Positions 10,464 to 21,824 of a stretch of DNA of 64,000 bases are shown here, piece by piece. Both the position numbers and the translations under genes were made by a program. The stretch covers positions 930,001 to 994,000 of the forward strand of contig NZ_CP036525.1 in assembly GCF_007741535.1 (NCBI RefSeq). The letters are read 5' to 3'. Within the stretch, counting starts at the first letter, position 1; every line of letters starts with the position of its first letter. The notes beneath the pieces are model-generated. The model searched no databases. It worked only from the letters and a program-made list of their open reading frames with translations, and was not told the origin of the DNA. The DNA comes from Rubripirellula lacrimiformis (GTDB lineage Bacteria; Planctomycetota; Planctomycetia; Pirellulales; Pirellulaceae).

Positions 10464-10501
10464 TCAGTACGGAAAGTTCCAACCACAGGGTGATCAAATA
10501 A

Positions 10502-13024
<2,523 letters not shown>

Positions 13025-13923
13025 CTGTTCGAGCAGACCGACGCCTTGGTTCACTGGGCTGAGCAAGGCAATATGACCGCACACTGTCACACACTCGTTT
13101 GGCATCAGCAAACTCCGGATAGGTTTTTCCAAGGCGGTGACAAGGAGGTCATCAAACAGCGGATGAAGAACCACATTGAAACGCTTGTCGGTCGATACAA
13201 AGGGAAGCTTCAGAGCTGGGGCGTCGTCATCGAAGCGATCAATGATGGTGGCGATGCTCGGTCCGCGAAGACGGAGAATTTGCTTGACTCAAAGTGGATG
13301 CAAACGCTCGGCCCAAAATTTCTGACGCTCGCTTTTTATTTCTCGCACGCGACGGATCCGAAGCTGTTCTCTATTACAACGACTACAACATTGAGTCGGG
13401 GCCAAAGCACGAAAGCTGGATGGCACTGCTAAAGCGACTGCTTGCTGACGGGGGACCTGTCCATGCGGTTGGCATCCAGGGTCACTGGCGCAGCGGCGGC
13501 GTCCCGTTTGGAAATATCGAAAAAGCCATCGCCGACTACGCTTCGCTGGGATTGAAGGTCAGCATCACCGAGCTGGATGTCACCATTCGCGGTGCATCCG
13601 GCGGGCAATTCGCAGGTGGTTTCGGCGGTCGTTGTTGGCGCGGGAGCACGCCACCTTCGGTTGAAGACCTCAACGCACAAGCCGAAGATTACGCGAAGCT
13701 CTTTGCGATCTTTAAGAAACACGAGAACGTGATCGAGCGAGTAACGTTTTGGGGCCTGAACGATCGTCGCACGTGGCGTTGTGGTCAGCATCCTTTGTTG
13801 TTCGATGCGAGCAACAATCTCAAGCCAGCCTACGCCGCGATCGTCACCGGGGCATCGACGCTGTTCACGCAAGTCGCTTTCGTTTGGCTCATGTCTTTCG
13901 CGATGATGGGCGTGTTTCGTTGA
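13025..13923 (+). pseudogene. Decayed GH10 endo-xylanase module, in frame with the esterase but broken by a stop and a frameshift
   Basis: Directly after the esterase stop, in the same frame, the sequence reads LFEQTDALVHWAEQ, then TAHCHTLVWHQQTPDRFF and ENLLDSKW, all hallmarks of glycoside hydrolase 10. Homology shifts to the +1 frame near 13360 (one base apparently lost after codon 13358-13360) and continues as EAVLYYNDYNIESG, VGIQGHWR, the nucleophile motif ITELDV (Glu codon 13570-13572), and RVTFWGLNDRRTW to the usual C-terminus. The acid/base motif, normally VVNEA, reads VVIEA: the Glu (13232-13234) is kept but the conserved Asn is Ile. The first part of the barrel is missing. Stop, frameshift and substitution together indicate a dead xylanase that was probably once fused to the esterase. 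Confidence 0.85.
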
Positions 13924-14262
13924 CACCTGTCTTCGGAAAGCCGCGTGATGCGGTATTTGTCGGATTCTTCCTGTTGGCTGTGCCTCGCCCATTTGCCGCT
14001 GGTGATTTTGGTTCAGCACTGGGTGAGTGGCTATCAAGTTTCACCGTTTGTGAAGTTCCCGATCGTTTGTTTAATTACCAGCAGGATTTTTGGGTCAGCT
14101 ATCAATGGCTGGTTCGCTACACGCCGATCGGCAAGTTGCTCAACGGCAAGCGAGCGAGACACGTAGCGCAGACGGAGTGGATTGAGGCAAGGTTAGTCGA
14201 CGCCATTCCGTTGATAGGGGATCTCGAAACGAGGAACTCGTTGTATGATTTATGAAGCATCG
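13924..14262. other. Unassigned stretch, possible coding remnant
   Basis: An open frame from about 13925 to 14255 (plus) has a protein-like composition (for example RLFNYQQDFWVSYQWLVRY) but continues from a shadow frame of the xylanase remnant and matches nothing I recognise. It sits between two decayed genes, so it may be a degraded fragment. Confidence 0.25.
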
Positions 14263-15012
14263 ATGATCCGATTTGTGTTGGTGATGTGCCTGTTCTGGAT
14301 GGTCACCGATCGCTCGCTTGCTGAGGATCCGCGGATCGAGTCCACGATGTTTCAAGGGCAGTCGTGGACGGGGGTGAACCTGCACGGCATCAAGAGGACA
14401 ACGCATCGAGGACATCCGTCTTTACAGATCGTCAGTGGCCAACCGGATTCAATTGCAACCATCAACGGAGTTCATTTCCAGTCTGGGACCATTGAAATGG
14501 ACATTTCGGCAATGAGCCATTCGCAGCCTACGTTGGCTCTGTTCGTCGATGAGTCGCGAATGCATTTTGACCGCGTCGTCTTCAGTCCGTGGCCTGTGTT
14601 CGCCGACGAACCGCTGCGACGTTTGCGACAGGGCATCGTAACGACGGTTGAACATCAATCAGTCGTTGTCAACTTTCATCACGGAAATGCGGTCGATTGG
14701 GAGCGCGAACGATTGTTTCATATTCGACTGGAAGTGGAGGCCGGGATTTGCCGAATCTTTATCGACGATGATGCTGAGCCGGTATTTCTGTTTGCCAATT
14801 CCGAGCGAGCGAAATCGGGTGGCTTGATCGGTATTGCGGCCTCATCATGCTTCATTCGCAATGTGCAGATCCTTCCGTTAGATCACCACTCCGCTACGAT
14901 TCCGTCTCGAAAGAACAGTCTGGATCAATCGTCCGCGCATAGTTTTAAGCATGAATCGTCAGGCAATTTGTTTCGCCACCTTCTTATCCATCGCATCACT
15001 GCTGATCAGTGA
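14263..15012 (+). CDS. Secreted protein with a probable concanavalin/DUF1080-like beta-sandwich
   Basis: I choose the ATG at 14263 because it starts a signal peptide (MIRFVLVMCLFWMVTDRSLA, then ED). The remaining roughly 180 residues are rich in alternating strands and include GTIEMDISAMSHSQPTLALF and FHIRLEVEAGICRIFIDDDA and IGIAASSCFIRNVQILPL, a pattern seen in laminin-G/3-keto-disaccharide-hydrolase-like folds of planctomycetes. The last roughly 40 residues overlap the start of the PSCyt remnant at 14951 and look non-native, so the 3' end may be damaged. The function is unknown; secretion is well supported, the fold is inferred. Confidence 0.6.
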   Translation: MIRFVLVMCLFWMVTDRSLAEDPRIESTMFQGQSWTGVNLHGIKRTTHRGHPSLQIVSGQPDSIATINGVHFQSGTIEMDISAMSHSQPTLALFVDESRMHFDRVVFSPWPVFADEPLRRLRQGIVTTVEHQSVVVNFHHGNAVDWERERLFHIRLEVEAGICRIFIDDDAEPVFLFANSERAKSGGLIGIAASSCFIRNVQILPLDHHSATIPSRKNSLDQSSAHSFKHESSGNLFRHLLIHRITADQ

Positions 15013-15360
15013 AACAGTGAGAGGTGATGCGTCTTCGGTAGAACTTGCGGCGTTGGTCGAATCCATTTGCATCGACTGCCATCCTTGGCGAAGCGTTTGT
15101 CGGCGTTCCTTTGGTTGAGCATCCCCGATCATGAATTGATTCAACTCGCTGACGCAGGAAAGTTGAGTGATGACCAAGTTCTACGATTGCATGCCGAACG
15201 GATGCTATCGGACCCGAAGGCGGAACGCTTCGTGAACGACTTCGTGGGACAATGGTTGCTACTGGACAGGGTCAATGCACCGTCGCCGGACGAAAAGTTT
15301 TATACCGACACCGCCTTTCTGGTTCAAGAATGCATAGATCAAAGGGAGACAGATTCCTGA
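14951..15360 (+). pseudogene. Internally deleted planctomycete cytochrome (PSCyt/DUF1592-type) remnant
   Basis: From ATG 14951 one frame encodes a signal peptide (MNRQAICFATFLSIASLLIS) and then LAALVESICIDCH, the N-terminal heme motif CxxCH of planctomycete PSCyt proteins. Immediately afterwards, at about 15080, another frame continues as LAKRLSAFLWLSIPDHELIQ and AERMLSDPKAERFVNDFVGQ, a motif set from the far C-terminal half of DUF1592 proteins. Several hundred residues that normally separate these motifs are absent and the frame is shifted. This is the scar of a large deletion. Sequence downstream to 15360 drifts from the family. Confidence 0.75.
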
Positions 15361-15489
15361 TTCACAATACTGTGCACGAAGCATGTGCGAAAGTGTGTCG
15401 TTTCGTGCATTTTCTGGGGTCGGAAACTGTCTGGAACACCGTAGATGCGGCAATTTCCGACCGACTTCTTCGCATCCGCATCGCAGGGG

Positions 15490-15505
15490 ATTCTGGCGAA
15501 TCCCA
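15490..15505 (+). repeat. Dispersed motif ATTCTGGCGAATCCCA (single half)
   Basis: The 16 bases ATTCTGGCGAATCCCA occur here between the PSCyt remnant and dnaE2. The same word recurs at 26751-26766 and, as both arms of a hairpin, at 46108-46123 (inverted) and 46150-46165. Confidence 0.8.
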
Positions 15506-15557
15506 CGACATCGCTTAACTATTCGATCCTTTCCCAGCGTGTCTGCGGATACACTCG

Positions 15558-18500
15558 TTAGCGGAAATCTCGGGATCGGATCGTCAGTTCGTTGGTGGCT
15601 TTGTCGCGGAAATCGACCTCTTCGCCGAGCGAGACCAGGCGTCCGACGATCACGTGGATCACGCCACTGCGGCTTTCCAATTTTCCATCCACCAACCACG
15701 CGTTGCTGGTTTGGGCGATACGAAAGAACTTCTGGTAGACGGCTTGGAACAACACCAAGTTGATTGTGCCGGTCTCGTCTTCGATCGTCGCGAACACGAT
15801 GCCTTTGGCAGTCGATGGTTTTTGCCGCAGCAGCACCAAGCCGGCAACCCGAACGTGTCGACCATCGCGCAGGTTGGGCAGTTCGGCGGACGTGACACAT
15901 CGTTTTTGGTTCAGTTGATCACGCACGAACGAGATGGGGTGGGCCTTCAAACTAAGCCCGGTGGTTTGGTAATCGGCAAACACTTCCTCCTGCGGCGTCA
16001 TCGGCACCAATCCATCGGGGGCGGGGTCGCAATCGTCGACGTCGTCAAACAACGGTGTGCCGCCGGGGGATTTTTCTTGTGCCAGCGATTCCCAGACGGC
16101 TGCCCGGCGATCCGTCGCGATCGATCCGAATGCGTCCGCATCGGCCAGGGTTTTTAGCAGCCCCTTCCCGGCGCCGGTTCGTCGCACCAGATCATCCATG
16201 CTTTGATAGGGGCCGGCCCGCAATCGCTGGGACACAATTTGCTCGGCATCGGTTGCAGGCATCCCGCTGATCGTTCGCAGTCCAAGACGAATCGCTGGTC
16301 CCGGTCGATTCGGATCGTCTTCTAGTGTCGTGTCCCAATCGCTGTGATTGACGTCAACGGCTCGCACGCGAACGCCGTGCTTGGCTGCGTCCGCAATCAG
16401 TTGTGCCGGCGCATAGAAGCCCATCGGTTGGCTATTCAGGATCGATGCGCAAAACGCGGCCGGGTAATGGCACTTCAGGTAGCACGATGCGTACACCAGT
16501 ACGGCAAAGCTAGCCGCATGAGATTCGGGGAAACCGTACTCGCCGAAGCCACGGATTTGGTTGAAGACATGTTCGGCGAACTGGCCCGTTAGACCGTTGG
16601 CCGCCATCCCGTCGACCAGTTTGGTGCGGAATTTTTCGATCACCCCGGGACGTCGCCAGGCCGCCATTGCGCGACGAAGTTGGTCGGCTTCGCCGGGCGT
16701 GAATCCGGCGGCAACGACCGCTAGACGCATCGCCTGTTCCTGGAAGATCGGAACTCCCAATGTTTTCTCCAACACACCGCGGATTGCATCATTGGGGTAC
16801 ACCACCGCCGATGGATTTTCGCGTGCCTTCAGAAACGGATGCACCATGTTGCCCTGGATCGGGCCGGGTCGGACGATCGCAACTTCGACCACCAAATCGT
16901 AAAAGCACCGTGGGCGAAGACGCGGCAACATGCTCATCTGGGCCCGACTTTCGATCTGGAACACTCCGATCGTGTCGGCGCGACAGATCATGTCGTAGGT
17001 CGGCGTGTCGTTGGATGGCAGGTTCGCCAGGCTGAGTTCCCGCCCATGGTGTTTCTGGACCATGGCAAAGCAACGCCGAATCGCCGATAGCATCCCGAGT
17101 GCCAGAATGTCGACCTTCAAGATACCGAGTTCATCCAGGTCATCCTTGTTCCACTGGATCACGGTCCGGCCCGGCATCGACGCGTTTTCGACCGGACACA
17201 GTTCGCACAGGTTGCCAGCGGTCATCACCATGCCGCCCACGTGTTGGGACAGGTGCCGGGGAAATCCGACCAGCGTCTTGACCAGATAAACGAATCGTTG
17301 CCCCGTTTCGCTGGCCGTGTCCAAGCCGCCGGACTGACAACGTTCTTCGAAATCTTGGCCGTTGCCGCCTAGTTTGGAAATCGCATCGATCGCGTCGGCC
17401 GACACGCCCAACGCCTTGCCCACTTCGCGGACCGCACTGCGAGTTCGATACGACGTCACCACGGCGGTCATGCCCGCCCGGTCGCGGCCGTACTTGTCGT
17501 ACAGATACTGCAGCACTTCTTCGCGGCGTTGGTGTTCAAAGTCGACATCGATGTCGGGCGCTTCATCTCGTTCGCGACTGACGAACCGTTCAAACAACAG
17601 ATCCGTCTGGCTGGGGTCCACGCTGGTCACACCCAAGCAATAGCACACCGCCGAATTGGCCGCCGATCCGCGACCTTGGCAAAGGATTTCCTGGGACCGG
17701 GCGAAACGAACCAAGTCCCACACGGTCAAAAAGTAGGCTTCGTATTGCAGGTCTTCGATCAAACGCATTTCGTGACGCAGTTGGTCCAGCACCTTGGCGG
17801 GAACTCCATCGGGATAACGCTGCAGCGCACCTTCCCAGGTCAATCGTTTCAGGTGCTCCATCTGTGTCATCCCGGTGGGCGCTAGTTCCGCCGGGTACTC
17901 GTAACGCAATTCGTCCAGCGTGAAGTTGCACTGATCGGCGATTTCCATCGTCCGCGAAATCGCATCGGGAACGTCGCGGTAACGCTCGGCAATCTCGTCC
18001 AAGGTTCGCAGGCAACGTTGACTGTTGGCAAACCGCGATTCGGCGATCGCGTCGATGGTCGTGCCCAGACGGATCGCAGAGACAAGGTCATGCATCAACA
18101 TCCGGCCCGGCGTGTGGTAGTGCACGTCCCCACCGGCCACCAGCGGGATGTCGCAACCGATCGCAAGACGCCGCAGTCGTTCGGTATACGCTTCGTCATC
18201 GACCCCCAGGTGCAGTTCGCAAAAGAGGTAACTGCGGTCGCCAAAGGTATCGCGGAACCGGGTCCGCAAGAAACGCTTCCAGCGGTTGTTGGCAGCTGCG
18301 GACGGGGGCGACTTGGACGGCGCTTTGGCGGCAATCGATGGCGGTGGATCCGAGTGCGGCATCGCGGCGGCAATCAGCCCATCGCTGAGTTCGGCGATGT
18401 CATCGAAACGTAAATCGCACTGACCCTTTTCGGCTCGCATTCGGCCTCGAGAAATCAGTCGGCACAGACGACCGTAGGCGGCTCGGTCGGTGGGCCACAG

Positions 18501-18728
18501 GACCATCGGCGGAGCGTCGCTAGGATGGATCTCTGTCCCGACAATGTATTTCAACCCGCACTCTTTTGCCGGCGCGAACCCGCGTACGACGCCTGCCATC
18601 GTCGCCCGATCGGTCAGCGAGATCGCTGAATAACCAAGCTGCGAAGCTCGCTGGACCAATTCGTCAGGATGCGAAGCACCCTCTAAGAACGAGAAATTGC
18701 TTTTGCAGTGCAATTCGGCGTACTGCAT
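15558..18728 (-). CDS. dnaE2: Error-prone DNA polymerase III alpha subunit DnaE2
   Basis: The product is 1056 residues, the normal length for DnaE2. Residues about 1-210 form the PHP domain (MQYAELHCKSNFSFLEGASH, the usual DnaE2 opening). The catalytic palm shows EAPDIDVDFEHQRREE, with its metal-binding Asp residues. GRGSAANSAVCYCLG and GFPRHLSQHVGGM are characteristic. A helix-hairpin-helix and an OB-fold region follow, and the C-terminus ends in the typical RSRDFR. DnaE2 is a translesion polymerase that usually works with ImuA and ImuB in SOS mutagenesis. No imuA or imuB lies in the window: the upstream neighbour is an unrelated TM2 gene and no clear LexA box was seen. Confidence 0.96.
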   Translation of the reverse strand: MQYAELHCKSNFSFLEGASHPDELVQRASQLGYSAISLTDRATMAGVVRGFAPAKECGLKYIVGTEIHPSDAPPMVLWPTDRAAYGRLCRLISRGRMRAEKGQCDLRFDDIAELSDGLIAAAMPHSDPPPSIAAKAPSKSPPSAAANNRWKRFLRTRFRDTFGDRSYLFCELHLGVDDEAYTERLRRLAIGCDIPLVAGGDVHYHTPGRMLMHDLVSAIRLGTTIDAIAESRFANSQRCLRTLDEIAERYRDVPDAISRTMEIADQCNFTLDELRYEYPAELAPTGMTQMEHLKRLTWEGALQRYPDGVPAKVLDQLRHEMRLIEDLQYEAYFLTVWDLVRFARSQEILCQGRGSAANSAVCYCLGVTSVDPSQTDLLFERFVSRERDEAPDIDVDFEHQRREEVLQYLYDKYGRDRAGMTAVVTSYRTRSAVREVGKALGVSADAIDAISKLGGNGQDFEERCQSGGLDTASETGQRFVYLVKTLVGFPRHLSQHVGGMVMTAGNLCELCPVENASMPGRTVIQWNKDDLDELGILKVDILALGMLSAIRRCFAMVQKHHGRELSLANLPSNDTPTYDMICRADTIGVFQIESRAQMSMLPRLRPRCFYDLVVEVAIVRPGPIQGNMVHPFLKARENPSAVVYPNDAIRGVLEKTLGVPIFQEQAMRLAVVAAGFTPGEADQLRRAMAAWRRPGVIEKFRTKLVDGMAANGLTGQFAEHVFNQIRGFGEYGFPESHAASFAVLVYASCYLKCHYPAAFCASILNSQPMGFYAPAQLIADAAKHGVRVRAVDVNHSDWDTTLEDDPNRPGPAIRLGLRTISGMPATDAEQIVSQRLRAGPYQSMDDLVRRTGAGKGLLKTLADADAFGSIATDRRAAVWESLAQEKSPGGTPLFDDVDDCDPAPDGLVPMTPQEEVFADYQTTGLSLKAHPISFVRDQLNQKRCVTSAELPNLRDGRHVRVAGLVLLRQKPSTAKGIVFATIEDETGTINLVLFQAVYQKFFRIAQTSNAWLVDGKLESRSGVIHVIVGRLVSLGEEVDFRDKATNELTIRSRDFR

Positions 18729-19050
18729 GCCAGATTCCAGGGACGACCATTGCGGGGTGATTTTTTGTTCATGTTAGGGAGTCCCGAGGGATCCTAAAAC
18801 TACTCAGCGGACTCCAAATCAGCCGAACCAGCAGAAAAAACAGCCACCCGATGCATCCCGGATCCATGAAGTCCATGTTTTCTGACAAAGTACGCATTCC
18901 TGGACCAAGATTTGCAAACCTTGTCGGAATACACACCTGTGGCAATGGATCGGTGGACGCGACCAGTTTTCGGCATCCGCTGCCCACGACGCTGGACTGC
19001 TGCCCCCCCCGGCGTCCAGCTGACGAAGTACTCGCTAACCAAAAACGGAT
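18729..19050. other. Intergenic between divergent dnaE2 and TM2 gene
   Basis: About 320 bases hold the promoters of both divergent genes. Short frames here have no recognisable content. A string such as TGAACAAAAAATCA close to the dnaE2 start only weakly resembles a LexA half-site. Confidence 0.45.
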
Positions 19051-19506
19051 ATGAATTCTCCATCGTTTGCGACCGACACCGGTCACGTCCCCGCTGGCCG
19101 CTCGAGTACCGATATCGCGCCAACTCATCCCGTCGTGGTCGGATACCTGTTTTGGATTCTGGGGATCTTCGGTGCGCACCGTTTCTATTTTGGGAAACCG
19201 TTGACCGGAGCGTTGTGGTTCTTCACCGGTGGCGTGTTTTTGATCGGGTGGATCGTCGACTTGTTCCTGATCCCATCGATGGCCGAAGAAGCCAATCAAC
19301 GCTATCGGCCGGGTGGGTACGACTACACCGTCGTCTGGTGCCTGCACTTTTTCCTAGGACTATTCGGTGTCCACCAGTTCTATATGGGAAAGGTGTTCAT
19401 CGGAGTTCTGTATCTGTTGACCGGCGGGCTGTTGGGCATCGGATGGGTGTACGACTTGTTGACGCTGAATGATCAGGTCGAAGAACTCAACCGCCGCATC
19501 GGCTGA
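19051..19506 (+). CDS. Membrane protein with two TM2 domains
   Basis: This 151-residue protein has a short polar N-terminus and two copies of the TM2 module. Copy one spans residues about 28-75 (VGYLFWILGIFGAHRFYFGK, then GALWFFTGGVFLIGWIVDLF). Copy two spans about 92-140 (CLHFFLGLFGVHQFYMGKVF, then GVLYLLTGGLLGIGWVYDLL). Each copy has the characteristic G-x-H-x-F-Y and G-x-x-x-x-x-D-L motifs. TM2 proteins sit in the cytoplasmic membrane; their biochemical role is not known. It stands alone upstream of a secreted His-rich protein. Confidence 0.92.
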   Translation: MNSPSFATDTGHVPAGRSSTDIAPTHPVVVGYLFWILGIFGAHRFYFGKPLTGALWFFTGGVFLIGWIVDLFLIPSMAEEANQRYRPGGYDYTVVWCLHFFLGLFGVHQFYMGKVFIGVLYLLTGGLLGIGWVYDLLTLNDQVEELNRRIG

Positions 19507-19693
19507 TCCGGGGATTTCGAGGCGTCGCAATTTCAAGAAAGGTGGGACGGTCTTGCCGCACTAGCTTTCTTGGACGAAAAGTATTTTTTCTTTCGTCATT
19601 GACGAACCATCGTCGTCACGGCACGATAGTACCGTTGTCTTTGGTCGGACCACATTTCAATCGCACTGCCTATTTCCAATCCAGGCATTGGTT

Positions 19694-20224
19694 ATGTTGT
19701 CCGCTGTCCGACCTTTCTTGACGCCATTGCTGCTGTGTGCGGTGCTCTGCATCGGCCACGCGCCCGCATGGATTCATGTCAGTCGTTGCGGCCATGATCA
19801 CGATGCGCTTGCAATGTGCTCGGGACATCATCACCCGCAGGGGGCGATGCACCATGAATCCTGTTCCGGATCCGATTCGGTAGGCCATCATCACGGTTGC
19901 ACCGCCGATTCCACGTGCGACGTGGATGCTTTGCCGGGTGATCCGAATTCTGCACCTGATGCGAGCTCAACCGGCGCGACCGCGGCCGATTCATCGACGC
20001 GGTACCAGTCGGATCCACCTGCTGATCCGTCGGACTCTCATGATTCACAGAACTGTCCGGTTTGCCAATCGGTTTTCGCTCCGATCGGATCTGTCCAGAC
20101 GTTCGATTTCTTTCAAGCATCGCTAGTTGCTGGCGATGGTTTGGTGTGTCGGGATGTTTCCATCGATGTGGAATCGCCCGTGTTCTTGCCGCCTTCACGC
20201 GGTCCACCGACAGCTTCCTGCTAG
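19694..20224 (+). CDS. Secreted His/Cys-rich protein, possible metal-binding (DUF2946-like)
   Basis: I start at ATG 19694 (a TTG 6 bp upstream is possible). The protein is about 176 residues with a signal peptide (LLLCAVLCIGHAPAW). The mature part has dense His and Cys clusters: CGHDHD, CSGHHHPQGAMHHESC, GHHHGC, and later NCPVCQ, which resembles DUF2946-type metal-stress proteins. A Ser/Asp/Pro-rich linker separates the two parts. The clusters suggest soft-metal or zinc binding outside the cytoplasm; this is inference from composition. It precedes a DUF1559 protein and a surface-anchor protein on the same strand, and could share a role with them. Confidence 0.65.
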   Translation: MLSAVRPFLTPLLLCAVLCIGHAPAWIHVSRCGHDHDALAMCSGHHHPQGAMHHESCSGSDSVGHHHGCTADSTCDVDALPGDPNSAPDASSTGATAADSSTRYQSDPPADPSDSHDSQNCPVCQSVFAPIGSVQTFDFFQASLVAGDGLVCRDVSIDVESPVFLPPSRGPPTASC

Positions 20225-20557
20225 TCGGTTTCTATCGGTTTGCCAATCGCTTTGGGCTGTCTGCTTTGCAGGTGGTGTGGGTCGTTGATCCGGGGTTTTC
20301 CGGGTCGATGAAATCATGCCCCGGCATGCACCATGGCTGCACTGAATCCATGGCTTTCTGAATTCAACTTTCGTCGACCCTACAGCGCGACTGATCGCCG
20401 CTTTGGGGCAGGCTGAAATCAATCGAGAACACTCCGTTCGTGTGCGCGGGTGGCCCGGACAACGGTCCGACCAAACCCGCTCGGATTGCGCGCGCATGCG
20501 GCGGAGCCTTCGATCGTTTTCAGGCTGGTTGCCCATGCCTTCACACGAGTTCATTTC
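20225..20557. other. Intergenic, no gene recognised
   Basis: About 330 bases between the His-rich gene and the DUF1559 gene. The DUF1559 frame is open upstream to 20450, but the prepilin motif sits right after ATG 20558, so the upstream part is unlikely to be translated. Nothing else was identified. Confidence 0.4.
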
Positions 20558-21691
20558 ATGTTTCACCTTCAACGTCGCCGATGCTCTTGTCGGTCTGCGT
20601 TCACGCTGGTCGAGCTGTTGGTGGTCATCGCGATCATTGCCATCTTGGTGGGTCTGCTGTTGCCAGCGGTCCAATCGGCTCGCGAAGCGGCGCGGCGGAT
20701 GACGTGCTCGAACAACCTGAAACAGGTTGCCCTTGCGCTTCATCTGTATCACGACATTCACCGCAGCATGCCGGTCAGCATGACGGGATCGGACCAGTTT
20801 GATGACGGGACCGCCGGCAGCGGTTTCCATAGTTGGATGGCCCGGATTCTGCCGCAGATCGAACAGACCGCACTGCACCAACAGATTCACTTTGAAACAT
20901 CGCTTGCTGATCGGACGGACTATTCGACCGACGCGGACTATGCCGACTTTGCGATGTCGAGTTCCCATGTGGATGCCGGCCCGGCGGCGGCGATCGTCGC
21001 GACCTATCTGTGTCCGAGTGATCCCGAATCGGTGCCTCAGTTTTCGTTGGGCATCCAAACGGCACCGGGCAGTTACGCCGCAAACATTGGTTGGCCAAGG
21101 CAGTCGGTGGGACCCGGCGTAACAACACCCCTGAAGAAGCAGAACGGGGTGATCGGACTGCTGAATCCGCAGTCCAGCGATTCGTGGCAGCAGCCCCGTG
21201 TACGCATGGCGGATATCACCGATGGCCTGTCCAACACGATGGCAGTTGGCGAACGCGTGATCGCGCAGGTGTTCGAATCGGCCGATGCCTTTGGCACAAC
21301 AAACATCTCGCAGCATACCCCGATTTCGATGCAGTCGTTCTGCGGCGGCGGATCGACGGGGCGGAGTTTGCAGAACTGGGTCCGCTATTGCGACAGCGTG
21401 TCTTTGGCCGATGCGCACTACAGCATCAGCCACGGGCATGCATGGATCACGGGGTGGACCTTCGCAGCGAACCATTTCATGCCGGTAATCCCCGTCAATC
21501 AACGCAACTGTCATGTCTATGGGGGCGAGGACGATGGCATGAATCTTGTCACCCTCAGCAGCCATCATGTCGGCGGCGTTCACGTGGCCATGGCCGATGG
21601 CAGTGTGCGATTCATGGCCGAGCAAATTGACCGCGAACTGTACTGGGCGCAGGGCAGTCGCAACGGAAGCGAGGTCCTGTCAGCACCCTGA
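20558..21691 (+). CDS. DUF1559 secreted protein with prepilin-type N-terminus
   Basis: The start at 20558 puts the prepilin-like motif AFTLVELLVVIAIIAILVGL near residue 16, followed by LLPAVQSAREAARRMTCSNN, the hallmark of the planctomycete DUF1559 family. The rest of the 377 residues is a secreted beta-rich domain. It ends with HHVGGVHVAMADGSVRF, the H-x(n)-DG pattern at the C-terminus of the family. These proteins are thought to be processed by a prepilin peptidase and assembled at the cell surface; their function is unknown. Neighbours suggest an envelope or metal-related context. Confidence 0.93.
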   Translation: MFHLQRRRCSCRSAFTLVELLVVIAIIAILVGLLLPAVQSAREAARRMTCSNNLKQVALALHLYHDIHRSMPVSMTGSDQFDDGTAGSGFHSWMARILPQIEQTALHQQIHFETSLADRTDYSTDADYADFAMSSSHVDAGPAAAIVATYLCPSDPESVPQFSLGIQTAPGSYAANIGWPRQSVGPGVTTPLKKQNGVIGLLNPQSSDSWQQPRVRMADITDGLSNTMAVGERVIAQVFESADAFGTTNISQHTPISMQSFCGGGSTGRSLQNWVRYCDSVSLADAHYSISHGHAWITGWTFAANHFMPVIPVNQRNCHVYGGEDDGMNLVTLSSHHVGGVHVAMADGSVRFMAEQIDRELYWAQGSRNGSEVLSAP

Positions 21692-21824
21692 ACTCACCAA
21701 CGGCCGTCGACGCGTTCGTTTCGATTCGGAAGGCAGGTTGCCTTTTCAGGCTCGGATCACTCTGCGCCGTTTCGGCTCCTGATTTTTCAACCAACATCCA
21801 TTCCATTTAGCAACGAGAAAATCC

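Noticed and set aside
18729-18790. LexA-type SOS box upstream of dnaE2
   Set aside because: Only a weak half-site resemblance (TGAACAAAAAATCA) was seen; no palindrome.
20195-21625. 476-codon minus-strand frame over the DUF1559 gene
   Set aside because: Antisense shadow; the plus strand has the diagnostic prepilin and DUF1559 motifs.
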